DNA of 64,000 nucleotides, from positions 124,001 to 188,000 of the forward strand of contig ML133453.1 in NCBI GenBank assembly GCA_003864495.1, read 5' to 3'. Of the stretch, positions 1 through 13,500 are shown one piece after another. A program made the translations under genes and the position numbers. The first letter of the stretch is position 1. The number at the start of each line of letters is the position of its first letter. The notes under the pieces are model-generated. The model did no database searches and was not told where the DNA came from. It saw nothing but the letters and a program-made list of their open reading frames with translations. This DNA comes from Nemopilema nomurai. Its lineage: Eukaryota; Cnidaria; Scyphozoa; Rhizostomeae; Rhizostomatidae.

Positions 1-2168
1 GGATATTCGAAAATATTATTTAAAAAATGCCAAAAAAGTAACAGATTTTTTGTACATAGTTTTTTATCTCTTAGCCCTACATTATCAGCGGCTGCCTTTA
101 GTGAGGTTCAATCCCAAGGTTCAATCTACAATGTCTAATAAATTTTCTTCTATTTGACATTAAACTGAGGTATTTTCAACTACATACCAAGCATTAGAAG
201 ATTTAAGAATATCCAAAGGTTTATTATCATTTACCAGCAAAGCAGACTTCCCTTCACTATCTTCGTTGTTTCTTTCCATCTGCAGTCTTAACCAGTGTCT
301 ATGCAGCAAGGTTCTACCTACCCATTCTACATGTAGTCAAAAAGCTTTGTTATGCTTATTCCTAAACAGTTACTTCTCACCTGTACTTAAGTGCCTACTC
401 TGTACTTGTGGCTGAGAAGATATTTCTTACCTGTAGATAAGTACCTACTTTTTAAATTTACCATTGCAGTTACCATGTGCCTCTATCTACGTGGCTACTT
501 TCCACCTTCCCTTAAACATCTACCATATACCTTCACGGAGTAGCTAACTTTTGCCTGCACTTAAACAGATACGTCCAAACTGCAGTTGTGTCCAGACGGC
601 AATTGTTGACTAAAGTAAAATTTTTTAAAAGAAGTTGCGCACAGTTCTTCAAAAGTTACGAATTTGTTAGATTTAGAGTTAGATCTTCGGAACTCAAATA
701 AGTTGTAGGTGCAGATATATTCGAAGCTTCAAAATAAGTTGAAAAATAAGTGAAAAATGAATGAAAAATAAGTTGAGATTAGCTGTTGTCTTGCTTCTAA
801 GTTATTCACAAATATATTGATGTTGCGGGTTTTTGAGAAATATAGGACATCATAGCATTTCATCTTCTCAATCACTGCTTATGCTTAGTAACGTATCACT
901 ATTCAATTTTACGATAAGAAATGGCTAAGAAAGTCTGAAGGCTGGGCTGAAAAATTTTCTTTTATAAAACGTTTAGAATCAGTTCCATTTTAAAAAGAAA
1001 ATTTCCGTTCTAGACTGGTTTAACGACATTTTTATCATCAAGATAGATCAAAAATTGTGAGGCAGACTTTTGGCTCGTGTCTTGGTTAATAATTTGCATA
1101 ATTCATGTGAATTTCCTTTCCTCTTAGCATAATATATGTCCATGAAAATGAACGACCGAACATACCAACTGGTACCTGGCAAAATTGCTACCTAGGTAGT
1201 CGGTTGGTGGCAGTGGTATACATGGCCCCTGAATTATTGGGGGCCTGGAAATTTCCTCACGACAACATCCCTTTTGTGCGAGTTGAAATTATTTTGCTGT
1301 AATGATTTCAAGTTTCACTGGATTTGCCTAGTCCCCTTTCCCCTCTCAAGGTATTGATTTTAATACAATTTTGGGAAAATCTTGAGGACCATTTCTTCTC
1401 AAAGTGGGGGGGGGGGGGGTGGTCTGTAAACCGAAAACTTTCTTCAGCCAAGTTAAGTGCAGTGGCGTTGAAACGAACTGAACATTTCACCAAACATTCC
1501 TCGAGCTTTTGTAGGCGCCTGCGCAATTCCCAATAAGTAGATCAATTTTCGTAGGCGAGCATGCGCAAGTTGAGGAATGGTCAAAAGGGAAGAGGAACGA
1601 ATTGAGCAACACAACAAAATCTCGAACAAAAGACATATGGAATGACCCTCTCAACATAGCCACCAAAGACGGCTTAGCAAGTCTGAGCAGGACTAAACGC
1701 AGTTCAGGAAGTGGCCAAACAAACAGAACATACACACAATGAAGACATTGTCATCCTATTCTTTGAAGGATCATTCTTTCCATCTGACCACAACGCATTC
1801 AGTAAAGAACGCAAGGCAATGAATGCCTGAACAAATCCTTGTAAAAAGGGCCTAGACGGCCTGACAAAGAAGCATTTCATTGGAACGCGAACCTATTCCA
1901 TATTGTGTACAAAGAATTATTAGGCCCAAACGAGTCGAAGCCATCTGATTCACTACCATTTTATGAAGTACGGATACGTAAAACATGGATTGTACGGTAG
2001 GTTCATCTGTATTTCATTTCTTATTTACGAAATTGCGATGGTGTTTACATTGCATCAAGAGGTAAATCATCCCGAAAAGGTTAAAGGAACTCTGTCTTTT
2101 ATCCGCGATCACCTTTGCAAATTCTGTGGCAAATACTGCTGTTTACGGAATGTCGGTGATCCTGAGTC
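1..2168. other. Intergenic, no supported gene
   Basis: No coding exon or RNA gene is recognised. Short open frames here are AT-rich, overlap on both strands and match no family I know. Around 385-560 there is a loose, degenerate repetition of a cctgtacttaagtgcctac-like phrase, and around 720-775 a diverged aaaaataagttga phrase repeats. A 12-G run sits near 1407-1420. The stretch ends at the left end of the hAT-like element at 2169. Confidence 0.6.
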
Positions 2169-3081
2169 TAGGGCTGTCCAAACCTTCGGATATTCCTATT
2201 CAGTTATTTGGCTTAAAATTTAACGAATATTCGGTTATTCGGCGAATATGGGTGTGGTAAAATGGGTGTGGCAGGGTGGTGGTAACGAGTTTTTTAAAAC
2301 GAATTTTTGTCGAAAATAAATGTTTTCTCGAACCTTCCCTAGCATTAGTTGCCCCGAATGGCCAGAAAGTCAATATCAAATTAACGAGAGTCGTACGTTT
2401 TCAAAAAGGGTCGTTTTCCAACATTTTTAAAAGTGAAAAGCTTTCTAGCACGGGCTTCAACACAGGTTGGGAAGTGGGGGGGGGGGCAAAAGAAAATTTA
2501 ACACTCACAACAAATGATTTGTGAAAATTTATATTATTCTGCAAAATAGTGGTTGGGCCATAGCCCCCGCCTCCCCTCCCCTCCCCACTGTAGCACAAAA
2601 ATTTTCCGAGGAAAAGCCCCATGACCCCCAACCGCAACCCACGCTCCACTCCCCCTGCCCCCTTCCAATCTTGCTTTATTGGCTTTGTAACTATTTCTTG
2701 GGATTGCGATTTTTGAAGAAGGCCCGTATCCATGAAACTCTCTCTTAGATTGAAGATAGGAAGTTGCCTTTCTCCTTTAGAACAATCCTTGCTATTCGAC
2801 TAGTCAGTGCTATTCGGTTGGCAATTGCTATTCGATCAGTCACGGTTATTCGAATAGTCACAGCTATTCGATCAGTCACGGTTATTCGAATAGTCACAGC
2901 TATTCAAACAACCATTGTGGACCTCCAACAGTGAGGTTATTCGCACTATTCGTCTCCAACCGAATAATCGTACTATTCGAACTATTCGCTTGTAACCGAA
3001 TATTCGCTTTGGACTTCAGCTAACCGAATAGTGAAACAGGTAACCGAATACCGATTATTCGACCTTCGGTGGACAGGCCTA
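2169..3081. mobile_element. Non-autonomous hAT-like DNA transposon
   Basis: The left end begins TAGGGCTGTCCA and the right end is TGGACAGGCCTA, whose reverse complement is TAGGCCTGTCCA. The ends are therefore inverted repeats with one mismatch over 12 bases, and both are followed inward by TTCGG/CCGAA and TATTCG-type sequence. The flanks are ATCCTGAG at 2159-2166 and ATCCTGAC at 3082-3089. This looks like an 8-bp target duplication with one change, although two extra bases lie between the left flank and the terminus. Eight-base duplications and TAGGG/CAGGG ends with subterminal short repeats are typical of hAT elements. No transposase frame is present, so the element would depend on a transposase supplied elsewhere. 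The interior carries G and C runs and the TATTCG array. Confidence 0.6.
2791..3070. repeat. TATTCG subterminal repeat array
   Basis: The phrase TATTCG or its complement CGAATA occurs many times in both orientations. Inside it, a 36-bp unit starting GCTATTCGATCAGTCACGG is present twice in exact tandem (2827-2862 and 2863-2898). A related short cluster lies near the other end of the same element, around 2190-2250. Clustered short subterminal motifs in both orientations are usual transposase-binding sequence in hAT elements, so the array is best read as part of the 2169-3081 element. Confidence 0.7.
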
Positions 3082-4744
3082 ATCCTGACCTTCTCCCTGG
3101 TTTGTATGTGTCATAATCTCTTCGCACCGGTCCTCATTAATTTGTGAAGCGCTTTGCAAATATGTAAGCATGGATCGAGACTACAACTAGAATGAAATTT
3201 GTTCCTGGGAATATGCACATCCAGTCAAGATGTTTTTATGAACAATGGCGAAGCATTATTGATAAGCAATAGTTTTGTGCAAAAAGTATGGCAGAAATGC
3301 AAAAGTTCAGCAAGCAAACAGCGCCAAACCCTATAATACAGTCCGTGGTGTTTATGCGCAATGATGTTGTATTGTCCAATCAACCTTAATAGTCCCTTCA
3401 AGGGACCTTACTCAGTCTCTCGCTCAAATACGTCTCATTTGCCTTTAACCTATATTTCAACGAGTCTGCAATGCTTCTTAACCTTTTCCAACACACATGT
3501 AATTTTTCCACAAAATTTACATGGTCAGTTGGAAGACAAGGCATTCTTGTTTTCGATATCTCCAATAATGCTATTGTATTTTGTGATTGTTTGAAGGATT
3601 TTGTATGTAGTTCAATTTTTAGAATGAACTGGACGTGAACTGGATGTGAACTGGATGTGAATTGGATGTGAAGTGGAACTGAACAAAATCGTATTTACGA
3701 GTTTCTCAACACAACATTCGCATTTTTCTTATCATGCCCAAAGCTACCAGTTTTGTTGGTCGGATGAAAAGGGAACCTAGCCTATCAGGGAGCTGCTAAA
3801 TCCGGCAAAAGCTTTCCCATTGTGAAGAGCTACCCCAGCCTCGAGAGCATTGAAGCTGCTTGCATGGCAATTGAATATAGAATACACGCACATAAACTTC
3901 AAACAAGCAAAGTAACCTGCAAACGAGTCGCTGTGAATGTTGTACTTTGGTTCCAATCGAATTCAAGCGAATTATTAATAGAAGAAGATGGGAGAACAAG
4001 TCCTTTTCAATAAATGTGACAAAAATTAGGAACAGTGATTTCGCTGCTTTGACAGTAGAATTCTGCTAGCAATGAAAGATTACAAACGAAGTTGTTGGAA
4101 GGGCTCAAGTACTCGAAAGGGCATTTCCCCTAAGGGACTTGCTAGATTGGCGTTCTTCCGTGGCTTTGTCCCCATCGCAATTTCGTGCCAAAACATTTCT
4201 GCCTTGTTATCAGCTCAGACACAGAGAAATGAGGATAAAACGATTTTCTGTGCTCCTGTGCACTTGAATGCGCTTGCGTGGCTCTCCCTTTAGTGACATG
4301 GTCTACTGGCTGTGTTGTAACAAATCCTTGTTAGCCCTAATTGGTATTAATTGATCATTGCTTCAGGCACGTTGTATGTCTATGGAAATAGGCAGTTGCA
4401 ATCTTGGTCAGGCAAGAAAACAGTGGGGATCTCTTGCTTTCTTTCTCCGCCCAGCTCTGGGCCTAAGTTTGATGTATGTTGTGTAGTGCATGTTGTTTTC
4501 CTTCAAATTGATTGCGGGTGGATGATGTGGAGGTTGCCGTATTGTTCTAGCGCTTCCCTACGTACCAGCCCTGAAAAGAACAACCGGCAGCTGGTTCTCT
4601 GCAGCGTGGAATAACACTAGAAGAGAACTCTTCAGCTTCAGTTCAACCCGATTCTCGACTGGTGCAGCAGCTGAGCTGCCCATCAAAACCAAACTTACTA
4701 CCTACCAGAGGGACAAGCATTCCAACGTTTTATTTGACAACGAA
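3082..4744. other. Intergenic, upstream of DHDH
   Basis: No gene is supported. The only clear structure is a short tandem array at 3625-3679. The last 100 bases are presumably the DHDH promoter and 5' leader, but I cannot place a start site or a TATA box with confidence. Confidence 0.5.
3625..3679 (+). repeat. 11-bp tandem repeat, five units
   Basis: Five consecutive units of the form TGAACTGGATG are visible. The first three are nearly identical and the last two have drifted (TGAATTGGATG, TGAAGTGGAAC). Confidence 0.8.
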
Positions 4745-6853
4745 ATGCAAGTGAAGTGGGGCATTATCGGTGCTGGCAACATTGCCCACGACTTTTCCGT
4801 TGCCTTGAGGACACTTCCAGCCAACGAGCACGTCATCCAGGCTATCGGGTCCAGATCGCTGGAGCGCGCGGAGACGTTTGCGAAAACGCACAAAATCCAG
4901 AAGAGCTACGGTTCCTACGAAGAAGTCTTGACTGATCCACTTGTTGACATCGTCTACGTTGCTACAGTTAACAGCACGCACTACTCAGTGATACTACAAG
5001 CGTTGAACAAGGGCAAACATGTGCTGTGTGAGAAGCCCCTCGGAGTCAACGCTGAAGAGGTGAAAACGATGTTCCAATTGGCGCGAGACAAGAGGCTCTT
5101 CATAATGGAGGTTTGTAGCCGAGAGACACTTAATCAATTCTCTAATTCTGTAGAGAGACAAAAATATGCTAATTCGTTTAGTTGGCCGCAGTACTTTTGT
5201 CCGTTGCTAAACTGTTATACTCTTTGGGGGTGGTGGTTGATGAAACCCGTTGAAATGCGCATATTGTTACCCCGGCATAACTCAAATATATTTCACCAAA
5301 CTTGCTTACAAGTATTTAATGATACACATGAAATGTAGAGTTGGAGATGTTAATAAAGCGGTCCATACTTTAAACAGGGCCTTTGGAGCATGTTTGTTCC
5401 TTCCTGGCTGGAGACCTTGCTGCAACTGAAGAATGGGGCCATTGGGAGACCAAGATTCATGAACTTCATGCACGCAAGGAAAATGTACCAGAAAAGAGAG
5501 AAGTTTTATTCCAAGGATCTGGCAGGGGGGATGCTGAGCAGCCTTGGGGAATACCCATTGGCCTTCGCTTATTGGATCTTCAATAAAGAGGAGCCTGTAA
5601 ACATCACCGCATCTGGGTTCAATTTTAGCACGGGGGTTGACAAGAGCCATTCAATAACGATGTCATACGCGAACGGAGAAATACTAACCTCATTCATATC
5701 TTGCGGTAAGCCGAATCTTTCGTTACTCTTCCAGTTTTTTAATTATTGGAAGCAATGCATTGAAATTAAAGTATTCTCACTTATAGAAGGTTCCCGTTAA
5801 GTGGAATTTGAGCCTGTTATAGCAGGTATATATTAATGCAAAGAACCAGTTACCTAGCTACAAAGCATTAAATGGCGTTAAGAAAACAGACGATAACATT
5901 GGCGTTCGCAACAATGCGCAATAGGTGGTGAAATGACCATGCTCCCACTCCACTAGCCAATCCACTTATTTATCCATGTATGACGTCATTTTGCAGACTT
6001 TGATGGCTTGGAGAATGCTGAAATAATCGGAGACAAAGGCAAAATAAAACTGAACTTCCCTTTTTGGTGTCCAACAACAGTGACTACACCCCACTCCCTG
6101 CTGTCTTTCGAAGTGCCGCAAGGAGACATGCCCACGAATTTCACCAATTCCACTGCACTGAGGTTTGTCATGCACCCGTCTTCCTGGTTTGTCTTCCTGA
6201 AAATGCAGTCAACACGTTAACAATACCTGACCTAACATCACCAATAATGTGACTGATGCTATATTTCTTACTAACAACATCAAAGGATTGCTATTAAATT
6301 CAAGGTGAACATAAAGAACGTGAATGAAAGAGGCAGTTCTTGTAAGGATAAGTGAAACCTAGTATTAAAGATTTACTTAAACACACTGAAGATACATTCG
6401 AGGAAAGTTATTGAACGCGGACTAGGACGGCTTCACTTAAGAAAAATCAGTCTTTACACCACCTGATGTTCTTGAGATGTTCTTCCATTTGCAGACACCG
6501 TTGTATTGAAAAGGTTGAACGCTTTTAAATATCCTTATAAACGGGCCTCTAAGTAATAAACAATTACTCTTCAATAATAAGTGCATTTGTTTTCATAAAG
6601 TTCTGCAGTGCCATAACGTAGAGCTCATCGGAATAACAAACAAACATTTGCTCGTATTGGAAGCTACAGTGTGCGTAAAGCGTTTATTGATCTTTTCAGC
6701 TATGAGGCAAAACACGTGCGAAACTGTTTGATGTCAGGCTGGTTGGAGAGCAATGTGGTCACCCACAAGGCATCAGTCACGATTGCGCGATGGACAGACG
6801 AGATCCGGCAACAGCTTGGCATCGTCAACGAGTTGGACGAGGTGAACAGATAA
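4745..6853 (+). CDS. DHDH: Trans-1,2-dihydrobenzene-1,2-diol dehydrogenase
   Basis: Four coding exons at 4745-5110, 5378-5705, 5997-6162 and 6700-6853 join in frame to 337 aa, close to the 334 aa of the mammalian enzyme. The family (GFO/IDH/MocA oxidoreductases) oxidises trans-dihydrodiols and D-xylose with NADP in the cytosol. The N-terminus has the Rossmann turn GIIGAGNIA (residues 6-14). CEKPLGVN places the family's catalytic lysine at K97, as in the mammalian protein. The remainder is the alpha/beta dimerisation half, and SYEAKHVRNCL near the C-terminus is a family-conserved stretch. The first ATG follows an untranslated leader and matches the family start. Introns 1 and 3 use GTTTGT donors and intron 2 uses GTAAGC. 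AATAAA motifs at about 7195 and 7205 suit a 3' end. The gene faces CRNKL1 tail to tail. The family call is seen in the sequence; substrate is inferred. Confidence 0.9.
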
Positions 6854-7510
6854 CTTCTAAATGAACAACTAACAACAGATAACAGCTAATAGAATTAGCA
6901 CTTCTGACAACGATAATTAACAACACACGACAGTAGCAATTGTAAATAGTGTTTTGAAATCAAATGTCTTTGTACTCAAAATCACCTTTGGCCTTTCTCC
7001 CACTCCTTACCTTCAGGTCAAAGTAGCAATCTGCATTGCGAGATAAATGACCTTTTTCTGCAAGCAATCAACAACCTTTGGTCTAAGATTTCTTGCATAC
7101 GGGACACTCAAATTAGGTAATGAATTTTCTGTGCAATGGTAATGTGATGGCTGGCGAAAATATTTATCTATCCTCTATAAAAATTTTCATTAACAATAAA
7201 TGGCAATAAAGTGGCACGCCATTGACACGGGAAATTCTCCTAATGCAGCAAGAAAACTTCGCTTTTATACTCGTTGGACTTTATACCCAGAACACTCTGG
7301 GAGCTCAATTTCTGTTTTAAAAGAAGTACAAAATACAAACAGTTTACGAATAAAAAACGACTTCATTCAAAATGACATTCTCTATGCTTACAACATCGCT
7401 TGTGGTGAGCAGAGAGAATACTTCCAAGCATGTTCGACAATACGACAATAAGGCAAAATAGGAGCGAGGTCCGCTATTAAGATGACAAGAAGACGAGGCA
7501 GGCGAAGCCG
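6854..7510. other. Tail-to-tail spacer, DHDH and CRNKL1 3' ends
   Basis: This is a 657-bp AT-rich gap between two converging stop codons. AATAAA occurs on the + strand at about 7195 and 7205 and is a fair polyadenylation signal for DHDH. I see no clear signal for CRNKL1 on the opposite strand here. The small open frame at 7200-7451 has no recognisable features. Confidence 0.55.
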
Positions 7511-10500
7511 CTAGTCAGAATCGCTGTCACTTTCACTGCTTATGTCCGTGTCTTGATCTGGGTTTTCTCCGGCACTTGGACCACCTGTCCCTTCTTTCGC
7601 GTCATCACCTGACTCATCGGCCTTGTCACTATCTTCGTCACTGCTGTCATTTGTGGCTTGCTTCCACATCCTGGCCATTTGCAGCAACTTGAAGTTAGGC
7701 TGGTTAGCTTCATCGTCAGGAAAGATGTAGTCGTAGTACTCTTCCCAGCCGGCATCCAACTAAATCGTGAGAAAAGTCGAAGGCATCAGTCCCACAGAAC
7801 CACACAAGGAGCAATATTGAAAAGCAAAATATACCGTTAGCATCATTTGATTTCAAATTGACTCAGATTTTGGAGGGGACCACTTTCTAGAGAAGTTGTT
7901 ATATAAAATATTCTGAACAGCAAAGATAATGCATTTTGCTCAAAAACCAGTCTATGCAATAAATTTTTGTAACTCTATGTGCATTCAAAATTGATCTGAG
8001 GCGATTTAAAGGTTAAGAGCTTTTAACAAATGATAAACACTGGTACATACAAAACCAGTTTCCATTTAAGCACATTGAATTTCGCTAAAATCAAGTGTTG
8101 GCGGTCATGTTAATGTGACTGCATGACGTCACAAGATGCGAACACTTAGCCCTGAGGTTTCTGCCCATGTGAGTTGAAATTTGCGCTGCTATGGAAGCAC
8201 GGTCCTCCACTCGGCTAGCGAACATCGGCCACTTTGCTTCAAATTCTTTCTGAAAGCTGAAACTTTTCAAACGCAGAAGAAACTGCAAAGGACTTTCTCT
8301 ACTCACGCCATCATCTGTTTGAACCTTTCTTCTCTTCTTCACTTTCTTTGGCATTTTCTTCTTAATGACGGCTTGGTTGCCTTCATCTCCGTATTTATTC
8401 TAGAACCGGGAGGACCAAATGATTCAAAACCTACGTTACAATAGAACATGTTGCCTACAGCAATATAGAACACATGGCCTTCTGGAGCTGATAACTTCTC
8501 TTAGCATCTAATTTAAATCCTTGTTGAAGTCACCCCTGTTCTTCGCTAACCTTAAGAGCTACAGAGGATTTGTCCTCCTCAAAAAAGGTATAATGGTTTT
8601 ATTACTAGTGTCAAATTAAAAAAAGATAGGAATAACTCATTCAAACGTTTCAAGGCAGTAAACTACTTTTGTACGAAAACGTTTAATATTAGACATGCAC
8701 GTAGAAAAGTAAAGCCTGCCACGCGCATACCTCGAAATCGCACCACGAATCGAGCAGTAGCATGCGTTCCTCCTTTGAGTCTGGGTGTTGTAGCGAACGA
8801 TCCCCTCGCTCATAAATGTTCCTGTCACATACAAAACAGCGTTTCAAAAAAGGTAATACTTTTAGGCAAATGAATATGTAAGAAAATTTCATTATCATAA
8901 AATCAATAAATTTAAACTTGAGACTCCCTCGCTATCATTCTCCAAATCTATACCGCTGATATTGTCTCCAAAGGACATAATGATATTGTGACAAGTTTTA
9001 CTGGAAAACTATAATTTGAAATAACTGCATATATGTACTTGATTTAAAATCTTATGCATGAGCGTCAACGTGTCTCTTTGTGGAGGAGTATCTGCTGGCC
9101 TCCTTCCAATGATAACTTCATTTCTTAGACTGTTTTCTTTGTTCTGGTTCACTTATAGCTGCTAACATACAATGGGGTGGGTGGTAACGGTTCTTCGGCG
9201 GTGTCTCTACTCTCACCTTTGCTACTTTGCTACTTTCACCTTTGCTACTTTGCTACTTTCACTCTTGCTACTTTGCTACTTTCACCTTTGCTACTTTGTT
9301 ACTTTCATCATTGCTACACGTAAATCCAAACTCACCGCGCTAGCGAGACCCGGTCCTCTTCATCAGTGCCCGCCTCGAATTGTGCGTAGCTGATCCAAAC
9401 CTACAGTGGACAACGGTTTTCTTAGAGAGACAAGCCAACTTGATTACTGGATAACTAGCTAAAAGCAATCAGCTGGTTTTGTTTTCTACATCTGTTTCGT
9501 CGAAACAAATTGAATGAGTTCAGCGGAAAGAAAAAAGAGACAACACGGCATTGACAATAAAGCAGTGGAAAGCCTAGGAGTTAGGTTGACGGATAGTGAC
9601 CAAGGTGGGTAAGCTGACGTCAATCGAAAGCAACATGTTGGCGAAAAAGGAGCTACTGTGGTTTGTCACCTAGGGACTGTCGGTAAAAAGTAGCTGACGA
9701 ACCATTGTACTCCACACCTAAATGCTACATTAAACTCTTGCAAGGTTATCTGCCTTTTCCTTTACAGGGATCCATCTGTAAAATTGCTTGAATGGTTGCT
9801 GAGGAAATGCTTTGGCATCACTAGCTGCATGGATTCGTTGTACTAACAATCGCTATTACGGCAACCCGTCGCATTATAAAAAGATGCAAAAATCATCGGT
9901 TCAAAATCGTGCAGGTCAAAGAACTTTGACGCAATACTCATTTGCAAAAATGTTAATGACAGATCAAATTTACAGTTTTGGAAATATAATGATTTGATTA
10001 TGAGCATTTAAGTCACTGACTGAACGAAAACATCTGCACAAAAACAGCAAAAGACTTGAATTGAGTTTTAACTAGAGGTTCTTCCTTTTCTTAGGGCTGA
10101 AATAATAATTGCAATATCTTCTGGCCGAAATCTCTAGAATACGCAGAGCGCTGTTCATTCGAGCCCGTAAAAATAACGAGGACGTGTTCAACATTAAACG
10201 ACTGCTGTGTTTCACGACTGATAATTCACCTTTCAGCAGAGTAAAAATCTATTCCAGTTTTTCATTATGCTGTAACTATTTTCGATTTCAGATTTGATAC
10301 TTAACGATAACCTTAAAATAAAAAATACGACCAAGAAATCATCAGTAACATCGAATAATAGCAGACACACGGCAGGAACAGCAAAAAATCAATTTGCATA
10401 AGGCAAGCCAGCTCCAAAAACGCCGATACGCACGTACTGAGCGTAAAATTTTACATTTCATCTGCCTTTTGGATAGAACGTATCGAAATGATGTCAAAAT

Positions 10501-13500
10501 TTCACAGACGGCTCACTCAAAGACCGATAGCGTGGAATCGCGGAAAAGTCCTACAAACAGATAAAGATTAGCTTTGACCCGTACAGCGCCGGTGGGAGAA
10601 AGCAGATCCACTGACTGTATCAATATGATATGCTCTCACGAAAAGGAAAACGTAAGCTGTAGATTTATTATCACTACGAGCGCAGATCCGTTAGCAGAAA
10701 AGTGGGCGATTGTTCGTTGGATACAAAGATAAGATTTCTAACGAAGAAAGACGTATAGAGCAAGAAGACAGGGTTTAATGTTTTATCCATCTAATGATAA
10801 ATCAAGATGTCCTGCGTCCTTGAAGATCGAAGAACAAAATCAGGGGGTCAAAACAATCAAACAGTATCTTTTGATCATGGTTTGACGTCAGAGCTTAATC
10901 GACAATTGGAGATCTAGCCAATACAGATACGAAAGGTAGTATTTGACGTAAAGCTTTTAATAAACAGCATGTTTCTGGTACTGTTCGGATGTGTGTATCA
11001 AATGAAATCGTGATTTTTTTTTGAGTCCATACACAAAACAGCTAGAAACAGGTGCTTTCTTAACGATCTCGATATTAAAAGCCAAATTCTCTTGCGTCAA
11101 ATACTTATGCTTTGACAGCGATTTAAGACCTTTACGTCGTCGCGGTAAACAGATGGTAAATGTTTGATCTATTCCCTTTGCAACTCTCCAGACGAATTAT
11201 TTACGAAAGTATCGATCATTACAGTAGAACCCAATAAGCAAACTCCTGAGAAAGCGAGTTCTAGAAAGTGACCGAAAGGGGACTAGGTGACTAGCTTACT
11301 TAAAATCTCAAAAATTCGCTGGGTATAACTCTGAAAAATTAAAAAATATGAAGCATAGACTAACGCTAGTGAGGTGCTTACCTTGACGTGTTGGGTTCTT
11401 TCAAGCAGTCGCTCGTAAAGCTGGCGAGTATGATCCGTCTCTTCCAACGAAATCTCGAAATCAATGTACGCCTTCCAAAGGACCTAGAGTAAGGCATTAG
11501 CAATTTTAGCGAATTTTGCACGACAATAAAACTAAGTGCCCCGAAACGAGCAGATACAAGAAATAAAAAGTGTACATGGTGAGAAGCGTATTATTATATG
11601 TTTGCAATTGATTAATTTGAAGAAACTACAGGTTGCCAAGACCTTTCTCCTTTGCGACATAACATTCCTGTCCATACAAAAAAGAAGGACTGCCTGACTA
11701 GGCGAAAATGTTCAAGCTCAGTCGATGATTCTATTGAGTGCAATCGACGACTCCATACTTAGCTTGAAGAATTCACTCGAAAACGCTCGACAAAACCATT
11801 GAAAACAGTTCTATAAAATGTATGAGTGATTATCATACTTTTATACATTAATTCTAAAATGTAACAGCAAGTACAAAATAACATTGATAGAAAATAATTT
11901 TACAGAAAAAAATTCTACAACACACAATATCACAATCTACAACGGAAACCGCTTATATCAAACTACTGCACTTGATAAAGTCATTTCAGGTCTGGAAACG
12001 GGGACTTTCGACAGTTGCTGGTGCAAAAGAGCAAGGCACAATAACATAACATCCAAGTTCTGTATAAATGTAAATTCAACATGGGCGTCAGGTATACCAC
12101 CTGCAATTGGACAGGACATGGAGATCCCGAACATAAACGATAACAGGAATGATTTCTTCGCTCACAGAACAAAGTATTCTCGCTCGCTGTGCAAAGGCCT
12201 TGAATTTCACTCACCAATTTTCTAGATCATAGCAGGAAATCTTACCTCAGGCATATCCAACAAGGGCTGATTAGTGGCCAGCTCGAAGATTGAACGGCAC
12301 CGACTCACTTCTCCTAAAGAAGCTTCCATTTCCGTGTACTGAAAGCACAAGAAAACAATCAACGAAACGCACAATTTTCAAAGAGGTTTAGCCTTGACTT
12401 GTGCTGCAATGTAAAATCATAGAAGCTTTTTTCAAATTTCAAATTTTGTTCAAAGCAAGCCCCAATTTTTCAAAAAATAAAGTATAAAATAATCAAAAAA
12501 AAATAAATTTAAACATTTAAAAGGCTGAATATGGGCTTGGGGCTAGTATTGTTACTATCTGCAAAACTCGATTATTGGAAACGAGACTGCTCAAATAAGA
12601 CCTCCCAAACAATGATCAAGGATATTAGCTAAAAGACATTGAAGCTGTTTTCCCTCGGTTTAGGGAAATCGGCTTAGGATACAAAATATTCCTGTCGAAT
12701 GCTAATGACCGAATGCGAATGCTTATACCCCGCTTTCTGGTAATACTATTCTGTCGTATTTACATAAAGTAACTCAAATATAGATTGGTAAATACTATAA
12801 AATCATAGAAAAAAGTTTCATGGTTTTGTAGTGACTCCTTTGTCTACTTTCCATTGTCACACCATGTCATGCTGACACATCTTTTCTCGCCCCCCAGCCT
12901 AGATTTTTCCATCCGCATTACTTCACCATTTCATCATCCTCCGCTCATCCCTCGTCAGCAAATTTATTCTTAGATTTATCAGTATAAATATAATTGTAAA
13001 GTAAGCCAGAGTCAGTCAGGAACAGAGCTACAGAAAGCAACAGACAACGCGTCGTCTCTCTTTCTCGGCCTGGCTCCGTGTTCTCTGCACGTTAATTAAG
13101 ACAACTTTGGCTCGGATCGTCCATAGAGGTTGAGCAACGCAGTCGGTAGAAACCCATCACAACTCGTTTCTATAGTTTATATACAATATGTTACTTTAAA
13201 GTCAACTATCGCTCTTTGAAGGAAAAAACTTGGAATTTCTATGACATCTTTTGCAGTGATAATACCTTTATCCACGTTGAACAATTGGATGGATCGAATT
13301 CCAAGAACTTTTCATACAAAGTTCGGCACCTGTCATACTCGTGGAGCTAAGAAAGGGAACACGAAATATATTTATAAATGCAATAAAGATTGAGAACATC
13401 GCTTGATAAATTATTCAACAAGTGCAGTATGCGGCCTCATCTAAATCGCAGCCTAGCATATGTTGAGTCAAAAATGAAGCTGGAAGTACCACTAAGGATA

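Noticed and set aside
2791..3070. The TATTCG array as a CRISPR-like array
   Set aside because: Units are not separated by unique spacers, occur in both orientations, and lie in animal DNA inside a transposon.
9172..9393. A Leu/Cys/Phe-rich 73-codon frame resembling a membrane peptide
   Set aside because: It is the translation of the 23-bp minisatellite plus antisense of a CRNKL1 exon.
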